A DNA stretch of 34,440 bases. Source: Actinokineospora pegani. Its GTDB lineage: Bacteria; Actinomycetota; Actinomycetes; Mycobacteriales; Pseudonocardiaceae. The notes under the pieces are model-generated. The model ran no database searches. It was not told the DNA's origin and was given only the letters and a program-made list of their open reading frames with translations. How positions within the stretch are numbered: position 1 is the first letter of the stretch; every line of letters starts with the position of its first letter. Below, in pieces: positions 23,976 to 32,634 of this stretch. Location: the NCBI RefSeq assembly GCF_009745975.1, contig NZ_WHOL01000109.1, forward strand, positions 1 through 34,440, written 5' to 3'. The translations under genes and the position numbers were made by a program.

Positions 23976-25928
23976 TCAGCCTGCGGTGATCCACTCTGCC
24001 GGGACCAAGGCGCCCTGGCCGTGACGCCACCGCCGGATTACCGCGGATGCGAAGACCGGCTGCTCCAGGTCCGCGTGTTCCATGGCGATGACTTGGAGCT
24101 TGCCGTCCGCGGTGGTGATGGCGTCGGCGATGGCTTGGTACGCGCGCAGGAGAGCTGCCCGGTCGGACTCCTCGGCTGGCTCCAGGTCCGTTCCCTTGTA
24201 GTCAGCGGGAAAGTAGACCTGGGAGGGCTGGTCGAGGACGAGCAGCTGCGGCACCGGCCGCTCGCGCTCGATGAACCACTCGTGCAGGCTCAGGAACGCG
24301 GCCAGGTGGTAACCCAGCCAGTTCTGGCCGCCGCCGATCTCCCTGAGGGGGACTGGTCCGTCGTCGGTGTCGGCCACGACGGTGAGGCGCCGCAGGTCGA
24401 ACCGGATGGGGGCCTCGGAGTGCTCGAGGACGAGTGCCCGGGCCTTGGCGGTGATCTTCTGGTTGATCAGTGACAGGCTGCTGTTGACCCGATCGGCTTG
24501 CACGTCGTGGCCGAGGGCATCTTCCAGTTCCTCGATTGCTGCGTGCATCTCCTCGCGCCGGTCGCGGATGCGGGGGGCAACTGTGTAGCGCGCGGCGTTC
24601 TCCAGGAAAAGGCTGATGCGCCCGCGGACGGCGGCGGCGCGCAGCGTGGTGTCGCGGTACCGAGTGGCCTCACGCATGCCTGCCTCGAGTGCGTCGCGTT
24701 CGTCGTGGTTGGCGCTGAGTGCGCGGCGGTGCTCGCGGAGCAGCTCTTCCTGCTGGTCGATGAGAACTTGGATCTGCGGGGTGTCGTCACTGACGTGGAC
24801 GACGCTGGCGTTGAGCTCCTCCAGGTCTGTTCGTAGTGCGGTCACGACGGCGCTCGGGGCGGTCACCTCGCTGTTGCAAACCGGGCACTGGCCTGGAGAC
24901 ATGTCAGGGCTGAGTTTGAGTAGTGACAGGGAGGTCAAGCGTTCGCGGTGGTCGAGTGCTTGTGTCAGAAACTCACTGCGGTCGCGGAGTGCGCTTCTCA
25001 GTTCGGCGAGCCGGGCGCGCGTCTGCTGGAAGGCGATGCGCAATCGATCCCGCTCCTGCGAGAGGGCGGCCAGGGGATCGCCTTCGTCGTCGGGGATCTC
25101 GGGCAGGCCGGGCAGGGGTGTAGAGGCGGCGGTATCGAGCAGTCCGAGCGCTTGGTCCAGTGTGAGCTCGTCGGTGTCCAGCGGGTCGAGCAGTGAGGTC
25201 TCGACCGCTTCTCTTACCAGGGCGCGAGCCTGCCCGGACGCGGGCGCGGCGGATTCCTGCTGGTTGAGATCTCGTTCATGGGTCCGCAGGTCGGATTTCA
25301 TCCGCTGCAGCTGAGCACGCTGCACAGCCTGTTCGGGGTCCACGGCCCCAATGAAGTAGGGGAAGATGTCGCGGATCGTCCTGGGGCCGTGATCTTCGCC
25401 CTGCGAGTGGAACAGGTGGTCGGGGTTCGCCACCACATTTTGGGCTTGGATACAGAAGTACAGGGCGTGTCGGATGGACGGGGCCATGGTGTTGCCCCGT
25501 GTTGTGGGCAGGCGGATCGAGAGGTCGATGCCGGTGAACTCGGCGAGCAGGCTGCGCGCGGCCTCAATGGTGAAGGTGAACTCCAACTGCGCAGCAGCCA
25601 GCGGGAGAGCCCCAGGCTGCTGGAAAACCAGGCACAACCGGGGGTACGGGGTGGTTCCGCGCGCTGCCGGGCGGGCCACGAACAGTTGGCGGTCGCCGCA
25701 GACGATCTGCACGGCGAACACATCGACGTACTCGCGCAGCTTGCCCGCGCTGATGGGGTAGTTGTCGCCGCTGCTGGCCATGCAGTAGTTGGTGACATCC
25801 CAGATTGAGGTCTTTCCCGTGAGAGAGTCACCAGTGACGATGTTGAGTTCGCCGAGGTTGAACTCCAGGCTACGCACCTGGCCGGGCTGCTTGCCGTAGA
25901 GGGTCAGGGACTTGAGCTGCCAGGTCAC
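23976..25928 (-). CDS. ABC-3C system ATPase, SMC-like (DUF3732)
   Basis: This 650-residue SMC/Rad50-type ATPase has Walker A GDSLTGKTS (33-41), long coiled coils interrupted by a zinc-hook-like CPVC (348-351), a signature region EIGGGQNWLGYH and Walker B LLVLDQPSQVYFP (D566), the form typical of DUF3732. In three-component ABC (ABC-3C) conflict systems such an ATPase is thought to sense foreign DNA or damage and control a partner effector. The GTG at 25928 overlaps the stop of the middle component (GTGA), so this is the third gene of a coupled operon. A longer frame to 26786 runs into the other two genes and is rejected. It looks intact. Confidence 0.9.
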   Translation of the reverse strand: MTWQLKSLTLYGKQPGQVRSLEFNLGELNIVTGDSLTGKTSIWDVTNYCMASSGDNYPISAGKLREYVDVFAVQIVCGDRQLFVARPAARGTTPYPRLCLVFQQPGALPLAAAQLEFTFTIEAARSLLAEFTGIDLSIRLPTTRGNTMAPSIRHALYFCIQAQNVVANPDHLFHSQGEDHGPRTIRDIFPYFIGAVDPEQAVQRAQLQRMKSDLRTHERDLNQQESAAPASGQARALVREAVETSLLDPLDTDELTLDQALGLLDTAASTPLPGLPEIPDDEGDPLAALSQERDRLRIAFQQTRARLAELRSALRDRSEFLTQALDHRERLTSLSLLKLSPDMSPGQCPVCNSEVTAPSAVVTALRTDLEELNASVVHVSDDTPQIQVLIDQQEELLREHRRALSANHDERDALEAGMREATRYRDTTLRAAAVRGRISLFLENAARYTVAPRIRDRREEMHAAIEELEDALGHDVQADRVNSSLSLINQKITAKARALVLEHSEAPIRFDLRRLTVVADTDDGPVPLREIGGGQNWLGYHLAAFLSLHEWFIERERPVPQLLVLDQPSQVYFPADYKGTDLEPAEESDRAALLRAYQAIADAITTADGKLQVIAMEHADLEQPVFASAVIRRWRHGQGALVPAEWITAG

Positions 25929-26410
25929 GGTCGTACTCCAAGCAGGGTGAGGATGGTGGCGGTGGGTCCGCCGGTGGGCAGCCACCGGCCGAGCATGTGG
26001 GCGGCCTTCTGGACTGCGGCGGCTTCGGCCGATCGGTTCCGGATTCCTTTCGGGATGGCCTTGTCGCGCAGGGTGAGTGCGGCTCCCTCCAGAACGAGGA
26101 CCCGGGTCTGCAACGCGAACAGCAGGCCGGGGCGCACCACGGCGAGAAGCCCAGGGGCGTTGGCGGACATGTGGACCTTGACGGTCCCGTTGCTCTCCGC
26201 CCACTGGGCCATGTTGGCGTTGGCGTTCGGCAGCAGGTCCCGGACCGCGGGCTGCAACGCCATGACGGCGGAGGCGACCACGAGGGGCAGCGGACCGGGT
26301 CGTTCGTGCGCTTCCCAGTGGCCTTGGACGACGCGGGCGCAGACCAGGGCGGTAAAGGCCGGATTGTACAGCGCCCGCTCTTCCCTGCTCCACTCGATAG
26401 GGCCGCTCAC
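25925..26410 (-). CDS. ABC-3C system middle component
   Basis: This 161-residue protein begins SGPIEWSREERALYNPAF after its GTG, the pattern of three-component ABC middle components, which are small winged-helix-like proteins thought to bridge ATPase and effector. Its GTG start at 26410 overlaps the stop of the preceding gene (GTGA), and its own stop overlaps the ATPase start in the same way. The perfectly coupled three-gene layout supports the family call more than the sequence alone. No catalytic motif is seen. Confidence 0.8.
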   Translation of the reverse strand: MSGPIEWSREERALYNPAFTALVCARVVQGHWEAHERPGPLPLVVASAVMALQPAVRDLLPNANANMAQWAESNGTVKVHMSANAPGLLAVVRPGLLFALQTRVLVLEGAALTLRDKAIPKGIRNRSAEAAAVQKAAHMLGRWLPTGGPTATILTLLGVRP

Positions 26411-27615
26411 GTGCTCGACACCGATCCGAGCAGCGCCATGAGGCGCTCCTGGAACTCGGGGTGCCAGCCGACTCGCTGCTCGTCGGCCAGGATCTGGTAC
26501 GAGCCCTTGGTGACGAACGGCTCGTCGCATCCCGGCCGGATGGGAAACCGGGCCTGGTGATCGACCCACCGGTAGATGGCGCGGGCCTCGCGGACCTTGA
26601 TCTCCTCCGCGGCCTGTTCCCCCAACTCCTCGCGCATCTCCTCGAAGCGGCTTGACCACTCCTCGACGAGGCGCTTCTCGTATCTGCCCAGCTCACCGGG
26701 CCGAAGCAGGTTGTCGTTGACCCACCTCGAACGCTGGGTGAATGCCCGTAGGTAGTCGCTGACCGCCTGCTGGATCCTGCTGTCACCGACGTTCACGAGG
26801 CGCAGTTGCCGGACGTAGACCTGGTCCCCGCCATCGGAGTCGGCGCCGCCCACCTCGGGCAGGTCATCGTCGATGGGCAGGCTGTCCGGGCCGAAGCCCT
26901 TGCGGCGGTCGCTGAACACCACGTCGAACTCCAGACCGGTCACCGGCCCCGACGCCGGGTCGCGCAATTGAGCGACGACCCTGCGGAAGAACCACCCGTC
27001 GAGGCGCTCCAAGAAGACCTTCGCGTGCTCGTGACCCACGGCGACGCCCAGCAGGCGCAGGAGGCGCTCGGTCGTCTCGTCGATGTCGGGCGCCGCGTCG
27101 AGCACGCGGACTCGCTCGAGCAGGGATCCACGCTGGTCGACTGTCAGTTTATCCCACGCCTCGTACGCGGACTTGTTGGTCTTGTTCATGGAGGTGCGAC
27201 GGGCTTCGTCGAGCAGCTCGAGTGCCTTCGCCTCGTCCCGGGGGCTGCCATGGCCAGGGGGGCGGAGATGGTAGGCGGCGCCGTCCGCGGCTGCTTCGGC
27301 GGTTGTGAGCAGGAAGAAGGTGGGGCGGTCCTGGCCGGGGGTGGACTCGGTCCACCCGCTGGCCCAGATCCGTAGGCTCTTCCACAGGTCGGTGGCTTTG
27401 TCGGTCATCCTGGTCCCTGGGGCGCGGTGCTTGAGCTGGTAGAGGCCCGGCCCCGCGTCCTCGTGGACCTCGATGTCATCGCCCGCTTCGATGGCCACGG
27501 ACCAGTCGGGACCGGCTCCTGTCTGTTCGACGCAGAAGTGCAGTGCCTTGCGGAGCTGGTAGAGGTAGCCGACCGCCGACGCCGACGCCTCGAACAAGTC
27601 GATCTGCTCACCCAT
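26407..27615 (-). CDS. ABC-3C effector: DUF4297-like nuclease domain plus ABC-3C C-terminal domain
   Basis: This 402-residue protein starts with VGYLYQLRKALHFCVEQ and has E43, D46-D47 (AGDDIEV) and Q60-x-K62 (YQLKH). That spacing resembles the E...D...QxK core of DUF4297/Cap4-like nucleases of the PD-(D/E)XK class. The C-terminal half (QQAVSDYLRAFTQRSRW onward) resembles the ABC-3C C-terminal domain that docks to the other components. GGGAGG lies six to seven bases before ATG 27615. It is the first gene of the operon with the middle component and the DUF3732 ATPase. The likely role is the DNA-cutting effector of the system; this is inferred from motif and context. Confidence 0.8.
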   Translation of the reverse strand: MGEQIDLFEASASAVGYLYQLRKALHFCVEQTGAGPDWSVAIEAGDDIEVHEDAGPGLYQLKHRAPGTRMTDKATDLWKSLRIWASGWTESTPGQDRPTFFLLTTAEAAADGAAYHLRPPGHGSPRDEAKALELLDEARRTSMNKTNKSAYEAWDKLTVDQRGSLLERVRVLDAAPDIDETTERLLRLLGVAVGHEHAKVFLERLDGWFFRRVVAQLRDPASGPVTGLEFDVVFSDRRKGFGPDSLPIDDDLPEVGGADSDGGDQVYVRQLRLVNVGDSRIQQAVSDYLRAFTQRSRWVNDNLLRPGELGRYEKRLVEEWSSRFEEMREELGEQAAEEIKVREARAIYRWVDHQARFPIRPGCDEPFVTKGSYQILADEQRVGWHPEFQERLMALLGSVSST

Positions 27616-27750
27616 CTCAAACCTCCCTGCCGCGTCGCCTGCCGATCACATGATCCACCTTCCCGCCGTTAACCGTGGCGAGGTGCTCGCGCGTTACACG
27701 GCGTTGTGGCAATGGTGCGCGTGACGATGGCGCGGATGGCGTTCAGGACG

Positions 27751-27990
27751 TCACTGCGCAGGCTCGTGGTCTGCAGGCTCGCGGTCGTCAAGGCGGCTGG
27801 CGATCGTCGCCGTTGCCTGCTTTGCTGCCGCGACGGCGCGTTCGACGTCGACGTCGCGGCGATGGTTCTCGGCTCAAGGGACGCCGACGCTGCCCAGGGA
27901 GGGTTGCTGGTCGGTGAGGACCGGGGCGGCGGCGCTGTAGACGCCTAACGACCTCGTGCATGGTTGGTGGTCGGGCGCGTTGAACTGGGG
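27751..27990 (-). pseudogene. Possible remnant of an IclR-type regulator C-terminus
   Basis: On the minus strand one frame reads GVYSAAAPVLTDQQPSLGS, then TGA at 27874-27876, and continues in frame with DVDVERAVAA and TIASRLDD. This order resembles the end of the IclR effector domain (AAPVxD...GSVGV, then a final helix ending ASRL). The in-frame stop and the missing N-terminus mark it as decayed. The assignment is tentative. Confidence 0.25.
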
Positions 27991-28006
27991 AAGCGACTGT
28001 TGGTGA

Positions 28007-28253
28007 TCACAATCCGCTTGCCGGATTGAGGGCTGCGACTTCGGCGGGCGTGGCGGTGGGCTGGTGGTGCGGGGACGCTGGGCCGGTCGAGCAGTCCGGC
28101 CTCGCCGTAGCGGCGGTGGCGGTTGACCCAGCGCGACGCGCACTGCCGCGAGATGCCCATCTCAGCCGCGACGTGGGCGATTGGGCGGGTCTTGCAGCGT
28201 TGGACGAGGCGGTGGCGGCCTTCGACGGACAGCGGGGCGTTACGGTGGAGCAC
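28007..28253 (-). pseudogene. IS481-family transposase, N-terminal fragment
   Basis: HRNAPLSVEGRHRLVQRC followed by RPIAHVAAEMGISRQCAS and RWVNRHRRYGEAGLLDR is the HTH region characteristic of IS481-type transposases. After LLDRPS the frame must shift to continue as HHQPTATPAEV, and the DDE catalytic domain is absent. It is an inactive leftover. No paired terminal repeats were found. Confidence 0.7.
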
Positions 28254-28369
28254 GGACGGGTCTTTCTGCTCGGCGGACGAGTTGGTCGCACTTCTCATCC
28301 TGCCGCCGAAAGACCCGTCCCCTCGTCTCAGGCTTTACCAGCCGTCACCAACGTCATGACCCGCAACAC

Positions 28370-28753
28370 CTAGTTATCGGAATCGGGGTCCACATGTGCG
28401 TCAGGGGGTGTAGCGCCGTCGTGGTCTGGCTCCAGGTATGGCCTGATTGTCTCCGGGGCGCTGCCGTTGAATTGCCGCCCGTTGAACCCGGCGATGCCGC
28501 TGAACTGCGCGTCACCGAACTCGGCGTTGCTGTCGAACCGTGCCTGACCGAACTCGGCTTCGCCGTCGAACCGCGCCTCGTCGAACCGGGCTCTGCTGTT
28601 GAATCGTGCCTGGCTGAACCCGGCGACACGGCTGAGCCGCGCTTCGCTGAACCAGGCATGGCCGCTGAACCGCGCCTTGCTCAAGGCGCCCCGACACCCT
28701 CGACGCCACCGTGCACGACGCGGTGGCACACTTCTGCACCGCATGGGCCCCAC
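28370..28753 (-). CDS. Pentapeptide-repeat protein, 11-residue (5+6) unit
   Basis: From about residue 24 a Phe/Leu recurs every 5 or 6 residues in alternation (ARFDEARFDGEAEFGQARFD), giving about six 11-residue units of a right-handed beta-helix as in Pentapeptide_3 proteins. The DNA shows the matching 33-bp periodicity. The start GTG 28753 (or ATG 28744) lies about 20 bp after the HEPN-motif gene on the same strand, so the two may be co-transcribed. The Arg-rich first 20 residues fit no family and could be out-of-frame readthrough of an older N-terminus. The function is unknown; such proteins can mimic DNA or act as structural adaptors in conflict systems. Confidence 0.6.
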   Translation of the reverse strand: MGPMRCRSVPPRRARWRRGCRGALSKARFSGHAWFSEARLSRVAGFSQARFNSRARFDEARFDGEAEFGQARFDSNAEFGDAQFSGIAGFNGRQFNGSAPETIRPYLEPDHDGATPPDAHVDPDSDN

Positions 28754-28773
28754 CTACAGCCACCCGCATTACC

Positions 28774-29778
28774 TCAACTGTCAGCTGAGTTGTTACCCAC
28801 ACGGTCTAACAGGACGAACTCGCTGCCGTCGGTCTCCTGCTTGTCCGTCCGACGAAGTAACCCGTGGGCACTGAGAAAATCGATCATCACCTGTACCGCC
28901 TCGCCTGCCTCCCAACTGCCAGGCGCTGAGCCATGGTGAGCGGCACCGTTGCGCAACTCGTTGAGCCGAAGCAACCGATCGGTCGGAACGGCGAGCGGAA
29001 GGCCAGAGTTGCTGGCGATGGAGATGTAGGTGCCTAGGGCTGTGCGGTTGCTGATGCGGTTCCGCTGGCTTTCAGGCAGCTGATTGGCACGGTCACGCAC
29101 GTGTCGGCCGAGAACGATCTCCAGTGCTGTGGCGGCATCGAAGATCGCTCGCCGGTTGGCGTTGCGGCGTTGTGCCGCTCGTGCGTCCCGGCTCAACACC
29201 TCTTCCAGAGGGGGTTCGTGGCCGTTCCGAATGAAAGAGAGAATGGCGGCCCATTCCTGTGGGTGAAGGGGACGAATTCTTGGTGTGGTGATCCGGACAC
29301 CCAGCGCGTCGTCGGAGGGCGGATCGATGAACGTGAGCCCGGTGCCGACCATCTCCGCGTCGTAGACGCGGTGGCTCGGGTCGAGATCCTGCCCGGTCAT
29401 CACCTCCGCCCAGGTGCGGACATCCTCCGACCACCTGTTGATGTACTCAGCGAGCTGGTGCTGGGGAGTGAACCAGGGCACGTGGTCGTAGCTGGGGCCT
29501 GCGACGGCGGTGATAGCCACACGGTGAAGCGCGGTCGCGGGTCGAAGCGACTCCGGGATGAACGCCCCGTATTCACGCGTCCACACGACCTGCCCGTCGG
29601 TTGACTCCTCCCATGCCGCGATCCCTGGAACATCCGGGGCAGCCCCATCCGGCGAATGGTCCCGCGGCATCACGACGTCGAACCGGAGGTCCCCATACCC
29701 CGTGGAATGGGTCGACCCCAGCGCATCGCACATCACCCAGATGGGCACCGGCAGCTCATAAATTGCCAATATATCCAT
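28774..29778 (-). CDS. Unknown protein with C-terminal HEPN-like Rx4H motif
   Basis: This is a 334-residue protein from ATG 29778; longer in-frame starts up to 29913 would enter the upstream control region. The N-terminal two thirds are not recognised. Near the C-terminus a helical region (AIFDAATALEIVLGRHV) is followed by LNELRNGAAHHG, with R276 and H281 in the Rx4H spacing of HEPN ribonucleases. It then continues to VQVMIDFLSAHGLLRR, as in the ApeA/MAE-type HEPN fold. HEPN proteins cut RNA, often tRNA, to stop phage growth. The gene is divergent from a PIN-domain gene and followed by the pentapeptide gene. The HEPN reading is an inference from motif and helix pattern. Confidence 0.7.
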   Translation of the reverse strand: MDILAIYELPVPIWVMCDALGSTHSTGYGDLRFDVVMPRDHSPDGAAPDVPGIAAWEESTDGQVVWTREYGAFIPESLRPATALHRVAITAVAGPSYDHVPWFTPQHQLAEYINRWSEDVRTWAEVMTGQDLDPSHRVYDAEMVGTGLTFIDPPSDDALGVRITTPRIRPLHPQEWAAILSFIRNGHEPPLEEVLSRDARAAQRRNANRRAIFDAATALEIVLGRHVRDRANQLPESQRNRISNRTALGTYISIASNSGLPLAVPTDRLLRLNELRNGAAHHGSAPGSWEAGEAVQVMIDFLSAHGLLRRTDKQETDGSEFVLLDRVGNNSADS

Positions 29779-30016
29779 ATCGGTATCCGAAGAGCCCTTG
29801 TCGTCGTGTCCTGTCGTTCGACAGAACGATGGTTGGCGGGTGACGATCACCGCGCGAAAGCCCATGGTGCCAGTCGCCGATGGTTCTGCTGGCACGGTTT
29901 CCCGCCACAGCACGTTCGTCGGATCACTCCTAGCACGGGCGGAGGCCGACTGGCACGGACGTCCCCGACGTCCGGTCCTCCGGCCGGACAGACGGCAGCT
30001 GCACTACTGTGGCGCC

Positions 30017-31198
30017 ATGATCGATCAGATCCCTTCTGCACCCGCTCACCACGCATCCGTGGCAGTGGTCGTTGACTCGAACGCGATGTGGAACCAATGG
30101 GGGTTGACGGGCAAGTCGTGGGAGCGTCTCCGAACCCTGGTCGAACAGGGCCGCATCAGTTTCTGCGTTCCGGATGTAGTAGTCCAAGAGGTTGCCCGCG
30201 GGCGCCGCCATGACGCCAACGACCTCGTCAGCGAGCTTGATGCCGTCGGGTTGCATCGGATCGAACGACTCATGAAGCTGGGTTTGCCCATGACGCGAAC
30301 AGATTTGACAAGCCAAGTCCATTCATTGGTCGAAAACTACGAGACCGAACTGCGGGCTCGCCTCGACGAACTCAGAGCGGTGATCATCCCCGTGCCCTCG
30401 GTCGACCACCAGGTGATCCTGGACCGGGCGTTGCAGAGACGGCGTCCGTTCGACGCGGAGGGTCGCAATGGCTACCGCGATGTGCTGATCTGGCATTCCC
30501 TACTGGATGTCGTCGAGCGCGGCCACGACGGGGTCGTATTCGTCACCAACAACACGAAGGACTTCTGCACTGGGAAGCCGCCGAGCCTATTGCCGGCATT
30601 GGTCGCTGAACTAGCCGAGGTCTCTCCTGGAGTGAAGTTGGTGGTGGCCACTACGATTGCTCACGCCAACGCTGGCATTGAGGAGGTGGAGCGCGCTCTC
30701 GGCCTGGAGCACCCCGCCTTCGCACGTCCCAAGGACGAGGACATCAAGGCCGCATTGGATCTCTGTGTCGACGTCGAGGTGGCTGGCGTGATACCCCCGA
30801 CTTCTGGACGTTGGGGCGCAGAACTCGACAACGGGTGGGAATTTCGCTCTATCATTGAGGACGACCCGGTTGAGGCGGTGTCAATCGATTTCGATCTCGC
30901 CACTCTTGTCTGCGCTCCCGATGGGGAGAACTGGAAAGAATTTACCGCAACCGTCGAGGGCACTGTCACCTTGGACGGGTTCGCGTTCAAATCCGACTAT
31001 TACGGTGAGGACCGAATCAGTCTGGATGTTTTGGACTCAGACTGGAACAACCACTACATGCACGTGAACGAGTACCACGATGCGACATTGACATTTCGCC
31101 TCACGCTCGATGAGAAAGGCTCCGCGATCGGTGAATGCTGGTTGGAGCACGCGGTGGAAACAATCAGTCCGGACGAGGATCAACCGGGGGAGCGTTAG
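30017..31198 (+). CDS. PIN-domain ribonuclease-like protein (DUF4935-type) with C-terminal extension
   Basis: This is a 393-residue protein. The N-terminal half is a PIN domain: D20 in AVVVDSNAMW, E58 in VVVQEVARG, D155 in GYRDVLIWHSLL and D182 in VVFVTNNTKDF, a complete acidic set, in the arrangement of DUF4935 (PIN_8/16-like) proteins. The last about 150 residues look like beta-rich substrate-binding sequence (EFTATVEGTVTLDGFAF). ATG 30017 is preferred because the frame upstream overlaps the divergent gene's control region, although the ribosome site is weak. PIN nucleases cut structured or messenger RNA. Its divergent arrangement with the HEPN-motif gene suggests an RNA-targeting defence locus; this is inference. 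Confidence 0.85.
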   Translation: MIDQIPSAPAHHASVAVVVDSNAMWNQWGLTGKSWERLRTLVEQGRISFCVPDVVVQEVARGRRHDANDLVSELDAVGLHRIERLMKLGLPMTRTDLTSQVHSLVENYETELRARLDELRAVIIPVPSVDHQVILDRALQRRRPFDAEGRNGYRDVLIWHSLLDVVERGHDGVVFVTNNTKDFCTGKPPSLLPALVAELAEVSPGVKLVVATTIAHANAGIEEVERALGLEHPAFARPKDEDIKAALDLCVDVEVAGVIPPTSGRWGAELDNGWEFRSIIEDDPVEAVSIDFDLATLVCAPDGENWKEFTATVEGTVTLDGFAFKSDYYGEDRISLDVLDSDWNNHYMHVNEYHDATLTFRLTLDEKGSAIGECWLEHAVETISPDEDQPGER

Positions 31199-31401
31199 CC
31201 AGCCTCGCACGCAGCGGTGTCGTGGCCGCGACGCTGCAGTGAGCAGGGCGCGTTCCTCGGGCCCGTAGCCAATCTCACAGCGCCCCGCCATGTATCCCGG
31301 ACACCCGCCAACCGACCCGCCAAATCTGCCGGACACCGCCATCTTCGCCCGGGTAGGACAACGGACAACAACTGTTTGTTCCGCTCGAAGTTGGCGGACG
31401 A

Positions 31402-32293
31402 CTAAAGGCTGTCTCGTAACCCGGTGGTTGGTCGCTGCGGCAGGTGGTTGATCATGTCCGTGTGCAGCTGATCTCGGCATCGAGCCCGGAGTGGATTCTC
31501 CCGTTCACCGGGTTGCGGCCCGCCTGGTTCCGCAAGCTGGTGCGGGTGGTCGCCAGCCGTGGTGGTGAGGAGATCGCCGACGGGCGCCCCGGCAGGCAGT
31601 GGGCGCTGGGCCTGGCCGACCGGGTGCTGCTCGTGGCCACCTACTGGCGCACGAACCTGCGGATGCGCCAGATAGGGCCGCTGTTCGGGGTCTCGCATTC
31701 CGCGGCGCACCGGCTCATCGACACCATCGGACCGCTGCTCGCCCTCGCCCCGGTCCGCCGCAGGCGGGCCGATCGGATCGCGATCGTCGACGGAACCCTG
31801 ATCCCGGCCCGTGACCACCGAGTGGCGGCACCGTCGAAGAACTACCGGTACCCCACCAACCTGCAGGTCGCGATCGACGCCGACACGCGCCTGGTCATCG
31901 CCACCGGCGACCCGCGACCAGGCAACCGCAACGACTGCACTGTCTATCACGACTCCGGCATCGCCAAGAAGTTGACGGGTCGCCCGGTCATGGCCGACGG
32001 CGGCTACCAGGGCAACCCCGACGTGATCATGCCCTATCGGAAACGACGTGACGGGCAACCACTGAAGACCTGGCAGGAAGATCTCAACGTCACCCATCGC
32101 AAGATCCGGGCTCGTGTCGAACATGCCCTGGCGCGCATGAAGTTGTCAGCATCCTGCGCGACCACCGTCGCGCCGCCGGCACGCTCGGCGACACCGCATC
32201 CGGCATCGCCAACCTGCACAACATCATCCTCACCGGCTGACCGACATGTGCCGCCACAACAGCACACAAGATCAGTTACGAGACATCGTTTAG
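31402..32293 (+). mobile_element. IS5-family insertion sequence, about 892 bp
   Basis: The ends form inverted repeats: CTAAAGGCTGTCTCGTAAC (31402-31420) and its near inverse at 32275-32293, 17 of 19 matching. The target duplication is unclear; TA at most is repeated if the outer bases belong to the target. It contains one frameshifted transposase gene and lies just downstream of the PIN-domain gene. Confidence 0.8.
31444..32240 (+). pseudogene. IS5-family transposase, frameshifted near its end
   Basis: The DDE core is readable: IVDGTLIPARD, VMADGGYQGN and RKIRARVEHALARMK supply the acidic residues, with GDPRPGNRNDCTVYHDSG between them. After ARMK, near 32143-32150, the frame must shift by one base to continue as ILRDHRRAAGTLGD and IANLHNIILTG, ending at TGA 32238-32240. 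The uncorrected frame runs on to 32340 with unrelated residues. All catalytic residues precede the shift, so partial activity cannot be excluded. Confidence 0.8.
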
Positions 32294-32634
32294 CCACCGA
32301 GGAGTTAATCGACGCTGTGGGCTCGGCAGTGCCAACCTGAGCACTGGCGCAGCACAGCGCTTCATCGAACGGTCAGACGCCTGAGGCTTGGACGACCGCT
32401 TACTTTTGTTGTCGCACTTACCTACTGGCGGGCTTTCTGCGAGAACAGGAACGCCACCGTTACTCGCCAGCACAGCGCTCGAAGCCTGCACGATTTCCAA
32501 TCGTATTGGCTTCAGTATCACTCACTGCAACTAAATCTTGACCCAGTGTGCCGATGTTATGGGCGGCGACAGGTGTGTTCAGTTCTGCAGACCGCGTTGG
32601 AGGACGGCCTGCAGAACTGCTGGCGTCGGGATGG
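32294..32634. other. Non-coding region with a perfect 10-bp inverted repeat
   Basis: No gene is supported. AGTTCTGCAG (32581-32590) and CTGCAGAACT (32609-32618) form a perfect 10-bp stem with an 18-base loop just after the minus-strand gene ending at 32635, so it may be its terminator. The 12-mer CAGCACAGCGCT is repeated directly at 32350-32361 and 32468-32479. Confidence 0.45.

Larger units (their letters stand above)
27616..28369. other. Debris zone upstream of the ABC-3C operon
   Basis: It contains the ABC-3C promoter region at its left side, then an IclR-like tail and an IS481 transposase fragment, each listed separately. No intact gene is seen; overlapping ORFs on the plus strand are shadows of these remnants. 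Confidence 0.5.

Noticed and set aside
23976-26786. Reading the DUF3732 ATPase as a 936-residue protein
   Set aside because: The extra N-terminus overlaps the middle component and the effector gene; GTG 25928 with a GTGA overlap is the natural start.
28480-28690. CRISPR-like or satellite repeat array
   Set aside because: Units are contiguous without spacers and encode a regular pentapeptide-type repeat on the minus strand.
29779-30016. Longer starts for the HEPN and PIN genes
   Set aside because: Both frames remain open into the shared divergent region but lack ribosome sites there and would overlap each other.
32350-32479. 12-bp direct repeat CAGCACAGCGCT as an insertion target duplication
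   Set aside because: The 118-bp spacing and lack of terminal inverted repeats do not fit any element; it may be chance.
32276-32521. 81-residue minus-strand ORF after the IS5 element
   Set aside because: It overlaps the right end of the insertion sequence, has no ribosome site and no recognisable content.
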